In this document: positions 50,550 to 57,893 of the stretch, piece after piece | How positions within the stretch are numbered: the first letter of the stretch is position 1 | Layout: each line of letters begins with the position of its first letter | Source of the DNA: JAGVSR01 sp031413815 | GTDB lineage: Bacteria > Pseudomonadota > Alphaproteobacteria > Rhizobiales > Hyphomicrobiaceae | Assembly (NCBI GenBank): GCA_031413815.1 | Contig: JANOFU010000051.1 | Coordinates: forward strand, 1-64,000 | Reading direction: 5' to 3' | Length of the DNA stretch: 64,000 nucleotides | The notes under the pieces: generated by a model | What the model saw: the letters and a program-made list of their open reading frames with translations, nothing else | Databases searched by the model: none | What the model was told of the DNA's origin: nothing | Translations under genes and position numbers: made by a program

Positions 50550-52232
50550 TTACGACTTCGCCTCCACGCCCAGCAACGGCGCAATACGCTCGATGATGCG
50601 GGCGGTCGTCGGCGCAGCGTTGCGGCCCGCAGTGATCTCTCCACCAGTTTGCGCCGTGGCTTTGGGCTCGAAGATCATGACAAACGTCAGGTAGCGCGGG
50701 GCATCCATGGGAAACGCACCGGCAAACGACGAGATCACCGACTTATCTTTGTAGCCGCCCTCACTGGCCATTTCCGCCGTGCCGGTTTTGCCGCCCACTT
50801 GATAACCGGGCACGTCTGCACGGCTCCCCGTGCCCGACGCATCCGTCACATTAAGCCGCAACATCGCGTTGATTTTGGCGCTTGTGCCGGCGCTGATGAC
50901 GCGCGGGCCAGCTGCGGTCTCTCCACCGGCTTTGCGCAAAACCGTTGGCAATACGCGTGTACCACCATTAACGAGCGACGCGGCCGCCGACGCAAACTGC
51001 AGGGGCGACACGGCAATGCCGTGCCCATACGACACCGTGATCTGTTCAATACGGTCAAACTCATGTGGCACTTGCGGCGCGATGCCGGGGCCCAATTCAG
51101 ATGGCACGCTGGACAGCAGCCCCAGCCGATCGAGAAACGCCTTGTGCCGCTGCGCTCCTGCATTGAGCGCTAGCAGCCCGGCGCCAACGTTCGAAGAGTG
51201 CACAAACACTTCTGATACCGACATGGGCCTGTTCAACGGATGCAGATCCTTGATGGTGTAACGGCCAGCCGTCAGCGGTTGCGTGGTATCGACCAGCGCT
51301 TCGGGCGCCAAGCCATCGTCGAGCACCATCGCCAGTGTGATCATCTTGACGACAGAGCCAAGCTCATAGGTGCCACCCGCAATCTTGTCGGTACGGGCTG
51401 GGTCCATCACTTCGCCCGTCACGGCTGGATCAACACCCGGCAACGAAACTGATGCCAGAACTTCGCCAGTGCGAACATCCATCACAAGGCCCGCGGCACC
51501 GGGTGCCTTGTAGCGTGTCATCGCGGCTTGGAGTTCCTCGTTCAATGCATGCATGACGCCGAGGTCTATGGACAGAGCAACCGGTGCCCGTGCCGACAAC
51601 ACGGCCCCGTGCACGGCTTCGACACCGATCACTTCGTCGATGTAGCGCTCGATACCAGCCAGACCTTTGTTATCGGCATCGACGCGGCCCAGCATGTGCC
51701 CCGCCAAACGGCCCGCCGGATAGGTGCGCTTCAGTTCGTCAACGAACAAAAGCCCTGGCAGACCTAGGTTGTGAACCGCTTGCGCTGTGCGTGGACTGAG
51801 ACCGCGGCGGATCCAAATGAAGCGCTTGGTTTTGTCGTCCAGCGACGCGCGCAGGCCCGCCGCATTGAGATCAGGAAACAAGTTGACAAGTTTTTCCGTC
51901 GCCTCGTCAGCATCTTGAATGAGCCCGGCATCGGCATACAGCGACGGCACCTGCACGTCCGTTGCCAACAAGCGGCCGTTGCGATCAACAATATCGGGAC
52001 GGGCGAAGCTCGTTGTCGCCGAAGCGTTCATCATCGACACGCGTCCCGCGGGCTGCGGTGTGGCGTGCAGCGCCAAGCGCACGAGCTGCCCGGACACCGC
52101 GAGAAACGCCAGACACATGATGAGAGCCAATCCCCGCGACCGGGAGCGCGGCATCAGTGCAGGCGCGTGGACGCGACGGCGTTGGGGCAGCGGTACCGCC
52201 GTTTGTGGCTCTCGTGTCAGCAACCGCTGCAT
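50550..52232 (-). CDS. ftsI: FtsI (penicillin-binding protein 3), septal peptidoglycan transpeptidase
   Basis: A 560-residue class B penicillin-binding protein. One N-terminal membrane helix (SRGLALIMCLAFLAVSGQLVRLAL, about residues 32-55) leads into the pedestal domain (RPDIVDRNGRLLATDV) and the transpeptidase domain. Active-site motifs: S293-V-V-K296 in YELGSVVKMITLAMVLDDG, SSN in FVHSSNVGAGLLALN and KTG in QVGGKTGTAEM. Usual members have the S-T-F-K form, here S-V-V-K, still within the SxxK rule. It cross-links septal wall during division. It follows ftsL by 15 bp. Confidence 0.96.
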   Translation of the reverse strand: MQRLLTREPQTAVPLPQRRRVHAPALMPRSRSRGLALIMCLAFLAVSGQLVRLALHATPQPAGRVSMMNASATTSFARPDIVDRNGRLLATDVQVPSLYADAGLIQDADEATEKLVNLFPDLNAAGLRASLDDKTKRFIWIRRGLSPRTAQAVHNLGLPGLLFVDELKRTYPAGRLAGHMLGRVDADNKGLAGIERYIDEVIGVEAVHGAVLSARAPVALSIDLGVMHALNEELQAAMTRYKAPGAAGLVMDVRTGEVLASVSLPGVDPAVTGEVMDPARTDKIAGGTYELGSVVKMITLAMVLDDGLAPEALVDTTQPLTAGRYTIKDLHPLNRPMSVSEVFVHSSNVGAGLLALNAGAQRHKAFLDRLGLLSSVPSELGPGIAPQVPHEFDRIEQITVSYGHGIAVSPLQFASAAASLVNGGTRVLPTVLRKAGGETAAGPRVISAGTSAKINAMLRLNVTDASGTGSRADVPGYQVGGKTGTAEMASEGGYKDKSVISSFAGAFPMDAPRYLTFVMIFEPKATAQTGGEITAGRNAAPTTARIIERIAPLLGVEAKS

Positions 52233-52247
52233 CGTCCAGTGCCCGCC

Positions 52248-52535
52248 TCAGTTCGCAGTCGAGCCTGTCGTGATGTCAGCCTTGCCAGGTTGCATGGCGT
52301 GCTTATGTGTCAGAGGCTCCAGACCGAGATCGCGGGCTAGCGGTTCAATACGTTCGGGCCGCGCCAGGTGCGCGCGCTCAGCTTTGAGAACAGCGATATC
52401 TGCCCGGGCCTTGTCGGCTTCGCGCTCGCGCGTGTGCAGCCGCGCCTCGACCATGCGGGTGTCGTAGTTTAGGCCGTAGAGCAGAAAGGCGCTCGACATC
52501 GCCATCAGAACGGCAGCGAGACTAAGGGTACGCAT
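52248..52535 (-). CDS. ftsL: FtsL cell-division protein
   Basis: A 95-residue bitopic protein. ATG 52535 has GGGAGG five bases upstream. Membrane helix at residues about 3-22 (SLAAVLMAMSSAFLLYGLNY), then a periplasmic coiled coil with heptads (VEARLHTREREADKARADIAVLKAERAHLARPERIEPLARDLGLEPL), exactly the FtsL layout. FtsL joins FtsB and FtsQ to activate FtsWI. The position between rsmH and ftsI supports the call, as sequence conservation is low. Confidence 0.9.
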   Translation of the reverse strand: MRTLSLAAVLMAMSSAFLLYGLNYDTRMVEARLHTREREADKARADIAVLKAERAHLARPERIEPLARDLGLEPLTHKHAMQPGKADITTGSTAN

Positions 52536-52588
52536 CAAGACCTCCCCTGTTCGGGATGTGCTCCAGCCAGCTGTAAGACCAGTGGCGG

Positions 52589-53659
52589 TCAGGTGCGGCC
52601 GGGCCAGACGGGGGCATCGGTTCTGATTGCCGCCCTCAACCGTGCCGAGCGTGCACGCGGGTTCACATCCAATTCACCTTTCTCAGGTGTTAACGGACGC
52701 GAGTTAACAATTCGGAAACTTGGCGGCGAAGTTTGTATCGTTCCCGGTAAGGGTTGGGGAAGATGGCGCGAGGCATGAACTTCCTTGCCCGAACGATCGG
52801 CCAAGAACTGCTTGACGATGCGGTCTTCCAGACTGTGGAAGGTCACAACGACGAGGCGGCCGCCGGGCTTCAGAAGTGCTTCTGCGGCGGCCAGTCCCAG
52901 TTTTAGCTCCCCCAGCTCATCATTGACGTAGATCCGCAGCGCCTGAAACGTGCGCGTTGCTGGATGCTTGCCGTCCTCTTTGCGGCCATGGAACACGCGA
53001 AGGACGAGATCGGCGAGTTCTTTCGTGCGGGTAAACGGCGTTTCCGATCGCTGGCGGACAATGGCGCGTGCAATGGCGCGCGACCGGCGTTCCTCTCCAA
53101 ACTCGTAGATGACGTTGGCGATCTCGTCTTCTTCGGCAGAGTTCAGAAAGTCGGCGGCACTTGCGCCGACGTCAAGGATGGCATTGTCGAGCGGATCAAT
53201 AGGAGCGGACATGCGCATATCGAGAGGTCCATCGTTCTGGAACGAGAAACCACGCTCGGCCTGATCGAGCTGCATCGACGACACGCCGATATCGAGAACA
53301 ACACCGTCGGCAATGGGTCCAGTGATCAGCGGGGTGCCGTCTGGCGTTATTTCCAGGCGCGCGAATTCTTCCATACGCGAGAAGGGTTGATTGATGACAT
53401 TGAGGCGATTTGGAAGTTCGCTGCAGACGGCGGCCGCGGCCCGCACAGCGGTGATGTCGCGGTCGAACGCGATGAGGCGGCAGTCAGCGGCCTCAAGGAT
53501 AGCGCGCGAATAGCCGCCCGCACCAAACGTGCCGTCAATGTAGGTTTCGGCCGCCTTCGGCTGCAGTGTTTCCAACACCTGCGAAAGCAGCACGGGAATG
53601 TGCCTCGCCCGCAAATCGCGTGTCACCGGGCCCCCGCCGGATGTCCGCTCGCGGCTCAT
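52589..53659 (-). CDS. rsmH: 16S rRNA (cytosine1402-N4)-methyltransferase
   Basis: A 356-residue RsmH/MraW enzyme that methylates C1402 of 16S rRNA. Blocks: HIPVLLSQVLETLQP, YIDGTFGAGGYSRAILE (SAM-binding), IAFDRDITAVRAA, GVVLDIGVSSMQLDQAERGFSFQNDGPLDMRM, RRSRAIARAIVRQR, KHPATRTFQALRIYVNDELGEL and GGRLVVVTFHSLEDRIVKQFL. All are present and the length is somewhat above the usual 310 because of a short N-terminal and internal insert. Its ATG overlaps the mraZ stop (ATGA). Confidence 0.97.
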   Translation of the reverse strand: MSRERTSGGGPVTRDLRARHIPVLLSQVLETLQPKAAETYIDGTFGAGGYSRAILEAADCRLIAFDRDITAVRAAAAVCSELPNRLNVINQPFSRMEEFARLEITPDGTPLITGPIADGVVLDIGVSSMQLDQAERGFSFQNDGPLDMRMSAPIDPLDNAILDVGASAADFLNSAEEDEIANVIYEFGEERRSRAIARAIVRQRSETPFTRTKELADLVLRVFHGRKEDGKHPATRTFQALRIYVNDELGELKLGLAAAEALLKPGGRLVVVTFHSLEDRIVKQFLADRSGKEVHASRHLPQPLPGTIQTSPPSFRIVNSRPLTPEKGELDVNPRARSARLRAAIRTDAPVWPGRT

Positions 53660-54150
53660 TCCCGTGTGCCTCCTGTGCCGCCACCTTGCGAGCGGCGGCC
53701 GCTCCCCGCGCCGAACAGTGTCCGGTGCTCCTGGACCTTAGCGCGAGCGGCCCGGCGGCGCTCGTCAAAGCGCTCGGGAGCCCACATTTGAAACTTGTCG
53801 CCAAGACCGACAAACGTGATGTCGGATTGAACACCGGCGTGGGCGCGCAGACCTTGAGGAAGGACGATGCGCCCGTCGCCGTCAATCGTGAGAACCTGGA
53901 CGTCGCCATAGAGCGCGACAGACAGTTCATCGCGCTCGTTCGAATAGTCCGGCAGGCCTGCGAGAAGCCCATCGATTTTTTGCGCAAGTCTCTCGCCGCC
54001 AGCATCGAGGGCCGGAGCATCGAGCGAGGGGTAGCAATAGATGCCGCCAGCGTATCCGTCGCGCTCGAGTACGGCGCGGAAGGGTGCAGGAATAGAAACA
54101 CGCCCTTTGGCGTCGATTTTGTTTGTGAATGTCGAGACAAAGCGGTCCAT
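53656..54150 (-). CDS. mraZ: MraZ transcriptional regulator
   Basis: A 164-residue AbrB-like DNA-binding protein with two SpoVT/AbrB-type halves, each carrying the DxxGR signature: TNKIDAKGRVSIPAPFR (residues about 9-25) and LTIDGDGRIVLPQGLR. It controls the division and cell-wall cluster, repressing its own promoter. The last 20 residues (GSGRRSQGGGTGGTRE) extend beyond the fold. First gene of mraZ-rsmH-ftsL-ftsI; TGGG repeats over its promoter fit autoregulation. Confidence 0.96.
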   Translation of the reverse strand: MDRFVSTFTNKIDAKGRVSIPAPFRAVLERDGYAGGIYCYPSLDAPALDAGGERLAQKIDGLLAGLPDYSNERDELSVALYGDVQVLTIDGDGRIVLPQGLRAHAGVQSDITFVGLGDKFQMWAPERFDERRRAARAKVQEHRTLFGAGSGRRSQGGGTGGTRE

Positions 54151-54294
54151 CCCCCGATTTCAAACCTCACCTTCGATACCGTACTGATCGTGCCCGCGAA
54201 CCGGCGGGGGCCGTGGCGGTCGCCAGTGCTTCGGGCCCTCTCTCCGAAGCCGGCGCCACACCACGGTTCCCTACCCGGTGCGGTCGGGCACTTA

Positions 54295-54328
54295 TGGGAT
54301 GTCATGGGATTATATGGGCGTCAATGGT
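54295..54328. promoter_or_regulatory. MraZ-box repeats over the mraZ promoter
   Basis: TGGG occurs at 54295, 54305 and 54315 and TGGT at 54325, a strict ten-base period, as in MraZ operators (TGGGN with five-base spacers). The repeats are on the plus strand, opposite to mraZ. A perfect -10 hexamer TATAAT for mraZ lies on the minus strand at 54309-54314, inside the array, so bound MraZ would block RNA polymerase. The matching -35 is weak (CCTTAA region, about 54332-54337). Confidence 0.78.
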
Positions 54329-54846
54329 TGGTTAAGGATTTAAACGGAGTGAAGCGGGTTTTCCACAGCTGAAAGAGCGGACCGCGCTGCAGCAACACAG
54401 CGTGAGTTCGCGGCGCGGACGGCCAGGAGCCCATAACCGCTCGCGGCTGGGTCCATCCTTCATGCCAACAAGATTTGGCTCGCCGTAACGGGACCCGTTG
54501 GTCAGGCTTCATCATGAGGGTAAATTAAAAACAATACGGCTCGTATGTATTCAAACATTTTATGACGCAGAATGGTGTTTGAACCTCCGACAGTACCAGT
54601 CGCGACTAGCAGATTCAATGACATACTCAGACATAATCTTATGATTTTGTTGGATTTTTACTCAGGCCTTTCGAGGCGGCGTGCGCAACTCACGTCATTC
54701 TCACGATCAAGTGAATACGGTACGAGCCGTTTTATATTTACATTTTGGAACGCATCGTCTAGGTTCTCATCACTGGCCGCGGGGAACACCGCCGGGGCCC
54801 GAACCAAAGAATAGTTCCTGAACCACTCACCCAAAGGAGACTGACC
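54329..54846. other. 518-bp low-GC intergenic region upstream of peptide genes
   Basis: No convincing gene was found. From about 54520 to 54760 base composition falls well below the window average, with runs such as AAATTAAAAACAATAC and TTTTATATTTACATTTTGG, the second a possible promoter or leader for the peptide genes. The sudden change in composition next to the mraZ promoter suggests acquired DNA or a regulatory segment. An 80-codon frame at 54572-54814 is not protein-like. Confidence 0.5.
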
Positions 54847-54969
54847 ATGAAAGCCCTCATCATTGCGACCATCGTAGGTGTCGCCATTTCGACCACAGGC
54901 GCTGTTTCGGCGAAGGCCGACACGTTCACCGTCCACGGCTACCTCGGCACGGCCTACGGCAGCAACTAA
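54847..54969 (+). CDS. short secreted peptide precursor, copy 1
   Basis: A 40-residue ORF with AAGGAG seven bases before its ATG. The first 24 residues are a good Sec signal (Lys at position 2, core LIIATIVGVAIS, cleavage after SAKA). The predicted mature peptide is DTFTVHGYLGTAYGSN, 16 residues, uncharged at its end and rich in Gly, Thr and Tyr. No Cys and no leader of bacteriocin type are seen. The second half of the ORF and the following 3-prime spacer are identical at DNA level to copy 2. I do not recognise the peptide; secretion is predicted, function unknown. It is too short for most automatic gene calls. Confidence 0.75.
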   Translation: MKALIIATIVGVAISTTGAVSAKADTFTVHGYLGTAYGSN

Positions 54970-55175
54970 TCGAAACTGAACTGCAACCTCATCACAAACC
55001 CAACATTAGGAGACACCCCATGACCTCGATCCTCAAGACCGCAATCGTTGCTCTCGCCCTGATCGGCGGCGCCGCCTCTGCAAACGCCGACACGTTCACC
55101 GTCCACGGCTACCTCGGCACGGCCTACGGCAGCAACTAATCGAAACTGAACTGCAACCTCATCACAAACCCAACA
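54916..55175 (+). repeat. pair of perfect 90-nt direct repeats in the peptide locus
   Basis: Bases 54916-55005 and 55086-55175 are identical over 90 nt, period 170. Each copy covers the codons of the mature peptide, the stop and about 36 bases of downstream spacer up to the next ribosome-binding site. The signal-peptide codons between them are clearly different. This points to recent duplication followed by divergence of one half, or to gene conversion that keeps the mature part identical. Confidence 0.95.
55020..55139 (+). CDS. short secreted peptide precursor, copy 2
   Basis: A 39-residue ORF with AGGAGA six bases before its ATG. The signal peptide (core ILKTAIVALALIGGAASANA) differs from copy 1 in most positions, but cleavage after SANA gives the same 16-residue mature peptide, DTFTVHGYLGTAYGSN. 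Codons of that part are identical to copy 1. The signal peptide instead resembles that of the third ORF (TAIVAL shared). A spacer of 50 bases follows copy 1, so all three are probably on one transcript. Confidence 0.75.
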   Translation: MTSILKTAIVALALIGGAASANADTFTVHGYLGTAYGSN

Positions 55176-55189
55176 CAAGGAGACTTCCC

Positions 55190-55336
55190 ATGACGTTACA
55201 AATCGGAACTGCAATCGTCGCTCTTGGCTTCGTTTTCATCGCTGGCATAGCCTCAGCACAGGCTGGCGACATCCTCAACGACGGAGCCGCTCTCGGGCAA
55301 TTCGTTACAACGGGCGGCATACTCTCAGCACGCTAA
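55190..55336 (+). CDS. short secreted peptide precursor, third member
   Basis: A 48-residue ORF with AAGGAGA seven bases before its ATG. The signal peptide (MTLQIGTAIVALGFVFIAGIASAQA) is related to copy 2 over GTAIVAL, and cleavage after AQA gives a 23-residue product, GDILNDGAALGQFVTTGGILSAR, with no similarity to the other two except Gly/Thr richness. The spacer before it is the second copy of the 90-nt repeat. Same strand and spacing suggest an operon of three exported peptides. Confidence 0.7.
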   Translation: MTLQIGTAIVALGFVFIAGIASAQAGDILNDGAALGQFVTTGGILSAR

Positions 55337-55361
55337 TGAATGTTAAGGATGCACCGCGCAC

Positions 55362-55411
55362 GACTGCGATCAATCTGACGGACTTCCTCTCCGCCTCAGT
55401 CGATCGCAGTC
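55362..55411. terminator. inverted repeat after the peptide genes
   Basis: GACTGCGATC (55362-55371) and GATCGCAGTC (55402-55411) are perfect inverted ten-base arms with a 30-base spacer, 25 bases after the third peptide stop and 97 bases before the AraC start. It could be a weak terminator, or an operator for the regulator downstream. There is no T-run, which favours the operator or an RNA-stability hairpin. Confidence 0.45.
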
Positions 55412-55507
55412 CCGGTGCGGGTAAGCACTTCGTGATTCTCCGCAAACGTCATCCATAACTCGAACGTCTAGAACTCAGCGTTAACGCACCAAAGGGAGCG
55501 GCGTGCA

Positions 55508-56395
55508 ATGTCCCCATTGCCAGCGCCAGCGATCGCTAGGTCAATCGGTATGCAAAACCAAGTACCCAGAGAGCTATCGAACCGCGCAATTGATTTCGGC
55601 TGGGGACGGCTTGAAACCGTGACCGGACTGGCAGGAAATTTTCCAACCGTCCTAACCTGCTTTGTACTCGTGTTTTCGCAGTGTCAGAGTGAAACTGCCG
55701 CTGTCCTCGGCGGCGGTTCAACCAATCCAGCTCTCGCGTCGCAGCCCCGTCTAAGCATCTTACATCCAGGCACGCCGTTCGAATGGTGTTTCGCTGCGCC
55801 ATCGACCTACGAGATCCTGCTCTTGGCACCGGATTTTGTTGCAATCACGCTTTTGGAAGATGCAGGAATTTCCAATTTGCAGCTGCCGGAAATGAGCCAT
55901 GCGCCACTGCCGCCGCTGGTGAATCTTTTGTTGAAGAAACTGCGAACCGCCGCCGCAATCGGCGGCCAGGGCTCGCACTTAACGGCCGAGACCCTCGCGC
56001 GCCTGATCCTTGTTGCCGTGATTGAGCCCACCTTAGGCCGCCATCGTCCGCAGCTCGACCCCGCCATCGCCCGTGCGGTCGCGTACATTCGCACACACAT
56101 CGCGCATCGTTTGGACCTAGGTTCAATAGCCGCCGTGGCGGGGCTCTCAGTTTCGCAATTGTGCCGGACGTTCCGGGCAGCGATGGGCCAGTCGGTTCAT
56201 CAGTATATTCTCGAGCAGCGGGTAGACGAGGCGCGGCGGCGGCTGCATTCAACTCGGGATACTCTCAGCCAGATTGCCCATGACTGCGGCTTCAGCTCGC
56301 AAAGCCATTTTACGACCGTTTTCCGGCACCGGTTTGGAACAACACCGAAGCAGTACCGCTTGCAATCAGGTCAAGGTGACGCTCGCTCCGGTTAG
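55508..56395 (+). CDS. AraC-family transcriptional regulator
   Basis: A 295-residue protein; GGGAG precedes the ATG. The C-terminal 100 residues hold both helix-turn-helix motifs: LDLGSIAAVAGLSVSQLCRTFRAAMGQSVHQYILEQRVDEARRRLHSTRDTLSQIAHDCGFSSQSHFTTVFRHRFGTTPKQYR, the classic AraC signature. The N-terminal 190 residues have no obvious cupin pattern and may bind a small ligand or peptide (LSILHPGTPFEWCFAAPSTYEILLLAP is strand-rich). It follows the three peptide genes on the same strand by 171 bp and is the natural candidate to regulate them, by inference from position. Confidence 0.92.
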   Translation: MSPLPAPAIARSIGMQNQVPRELSNRAIDFGWGRLETVTGLAGNFPTVLTCFVLVFSQCQSETAAVLGGGSTNPALASQPRLSILHPGTPFEWCFAAPSTYEILLLAPDFVAITLLEDAGISNLQLPEMSHAPLPPLVNLLLKKLRTAAAIGGQGSHLTAETLARLILVAVIEPTLGRHRPQLDPAIARAVAYIRTHIAHRLDLGSIAAVAGLSVSQLCRTFRAAMGQSVHQYILEQRVDEARRRLHSTRDTLSQIAHDCGFSSQSHFTTVFRHRFGTTPKQYRLQSGQGDARSG

Positions 56396-56549
56396 AGTGA
56401 GCCACGCGGCTTTCGCAGAAATCTGAAACAATCCGGCTGGTTCATGAAAGAAACCGGCCGTGACAACGATCAAGCTGGAGTTGGTGCTTGGGCTTAGTGG
56501 GGTTCATCGCCGCAAACTGTCATGATTATCTTCTTTCAGGAGAACTCAT

Positions 56550-56810
56550 ATGTTGCGCTCGCCGCTCGCCTCACTGATTGCACTTGTGCTCGTTTCGACG
56601 CCCGCGTCCGCGATGGATTGCGGTGCTGTATTCGATGAGCTGTCAAAGGCTGTCTCAGGTCCCGTCCTCATGTCTGCGGAAAAGAGAGCCGCAATGATGC
56701 GCATGACGATTTCCAGCTACGATCATTGCATGGCTGGCGATGACAAACGTGCCGGTGACACCCGCCAGATGATTATGGATCAGATCAAGGCCACTCTCGG
56801 CGGCAAGTAA
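56550..56810 (+). CDS. small secreted protein of unknown function
   Basis: An 86-residue protein with AGGAG six bases before its ATG. The signal peptide (MLRSPLASLIALVLVSTPASA) leaves 65 mostly helical residues: MDCGAVFDELSKAVSGPVLMSAEKRAAMMRMTISSYDHCMAGDDKRAGDTRQMIMDQIKATLG. Two Cys (DCGA, DHCM), 36 residues apart, could link the helices. Met content is high. No family recognised. A strong terminator follows at 56852, so it is a single-gene transcript or the end of the AraC unit. Confidence 0.78.
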   Translation: MLRSPLASLIALVLVSTPASAMDCGAVFDELSKAVSGPVLMSAEKRAAMMRMTISSYDHCMAGDDKRAGDTRQMIMDQIKATLGGK

Positions 56811-56851
56811 CGGCCGCATAGACCGCGGCGAAACTTCCTAACGACACTGGC

Positions 56852-56885
56852 AGGCGGAAGGGACACTGACCTTCCGCCTTTTTTT
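56852..56885 (+). terminator. intrinsic terminator
   Basis: AGGCGGAAGG (56852-56861) and CCTTCCGCCT (56870-56879) form a perfect ten-base-pair stem with loop GACACTGA, followed by a T-run to 56885. The best textbook terminator in the window; it closes the gene ending at 56810. Confidence 0.9.
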
Positions 56886-57230
56886 CGGGGCAATGGTGCG
56901 GAGCTGACAATGTGCCGGTTCACGAGGTGGCACGCATGCTGCTGATCTGGCATGCGCCCGGACCTGAAAATCGAAGCGGAGATCGAAGCCGTCCGCAAGA
57001 CTTGGAAAAGTTAGCACGATCAGGTCAGCGTCCTGCACGCACAGCATCGATTGCGCGAGCTTTTGATGTTCACTGCCGGTGACAATCCGCTTTCATGGCC
57101 GGCACCGTGCCCTTTCAAATTGAATGACACGCGTGGCATAGCCGCGATCCAACCGCATTTATGAGCATCAGATTGGAGACCGCCATCATTCCATGGCGGG
57201 GAACTCATGCTTTTGGAGAAAGATTGGGCC
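56886..57230. other. 345-bp intergenic stretch without clear gene
   Basis: Nothing gene-like is supported on either strand. Short frames exist but lack ribosome-binding sites and protein-like composition. It must contain the promoter of the Tat-signal protein gene. Confidence 0.35.
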
Positions 57231-57728
57231 ATGTCCTCTCACGTTTCCCGGCGCCAACTGTTTACCGGATTATCTGGACTTGCCGCCACTGGTATCGGCG
57301 CAGCGGCGGTTTCAGCTACGGCCGCCCAAGGGCTGGGCGGCAACCGGGGTGTTCCTCAACATTCAACAGCACCGGACGTCACACAACGATACGAAATCAT
57401 CACGGGCCGCGTTTATCAGTGCGATCTGTCTCTCGGGCGCTTCTTCATCTCACCCGACAGTCCCGGACAGTTGCCCGTCTACGCCAAACTATGCCGCGCA
57501 CCGATGGAGCCGGAGGCCGAATGGGAAGGCCAATACACCGCCGCCCGGCGGCGTGCGATCCAGCGGTTTGCAAAGAACGGCGATGCGTTTTCTGCCTATG
57601 CCGTCTGGCGGCCAGACTTGTTTGAGGCCGCTCCATGGCGGGCCATAAAACTGCTCAGCCGCAACGGTGAGACCCTTGCCCGCGACTGCCCGGTCTGGGC
57701 CGATATGCCGACCCGGCTTCGGACGTGA
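57231..57728 (+). CDS. Tat-signal exported protein, unknown function
   Basis: A 165-residue protein starting MSSHVSRRQLFTGLSGLAATGIGAAAVSATAA, a twin-arginine signal (SRRQLF) with a weakly hydrophobic core, so it probably folds in the cytoplasm before export. An ATG at 57207 with GGGGA upstream would add eight residues. The mature part has one Cys in VYQCDLSLG, one in AKLCRAP and one in ARDCPVW; motifs such as WEGQYTAARRRAIQRFAKNGDAFSAYAVWRPDLFEAAPWRAIKLL are not known to me. No cofactor motif is obvious. Confidence 0.75.
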   Translation: MSSHVSRRQLFTGLSGLAATGIGAAAVSATAAQGLGGNRGVPQHSTAPDVTQRYEIITGRVYQCDLSLGRFFISPDSPGQLPVYAKLCRAPMEPEAEWEGQYTAARRRAIQRFAKNGDAFSAYAVWRPDLFEAAPWRAIKLLSRNGETLARDCPVWADMPTRLRT

Positions 57729-57893
57729 ACGGCCCGGATCCCAACCCAGACGCCGTGATCGCACAGGATAGAAATTGAACCGCGATCGTCATCCCTGTGA
57801 GTCCAGAGCCTTAAGGTCCATTTGATACGAATTGGGTGGGATGGCAACGACCAGTGCAGGCACGGCCGCGAAGAGCGGCCATGCCACATTCGA

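Noticed and set aside
54739..54790. GGAAC-type extracytoplasmic-stress sigma promoter upstream of the peptide genes
   Set aside because: A GGAAC is present near 54748, but no CGTT-like -10 element lies 16-17 bases downstream.
54572..54814. 80-codon frame upstream of the peptide genes
   Set aside because: Composition (many Arg, Ser and Phe without pattern), no ribosome-binding site and no signal or helix pattern. It overlaps the low-GC region and probable promoter.
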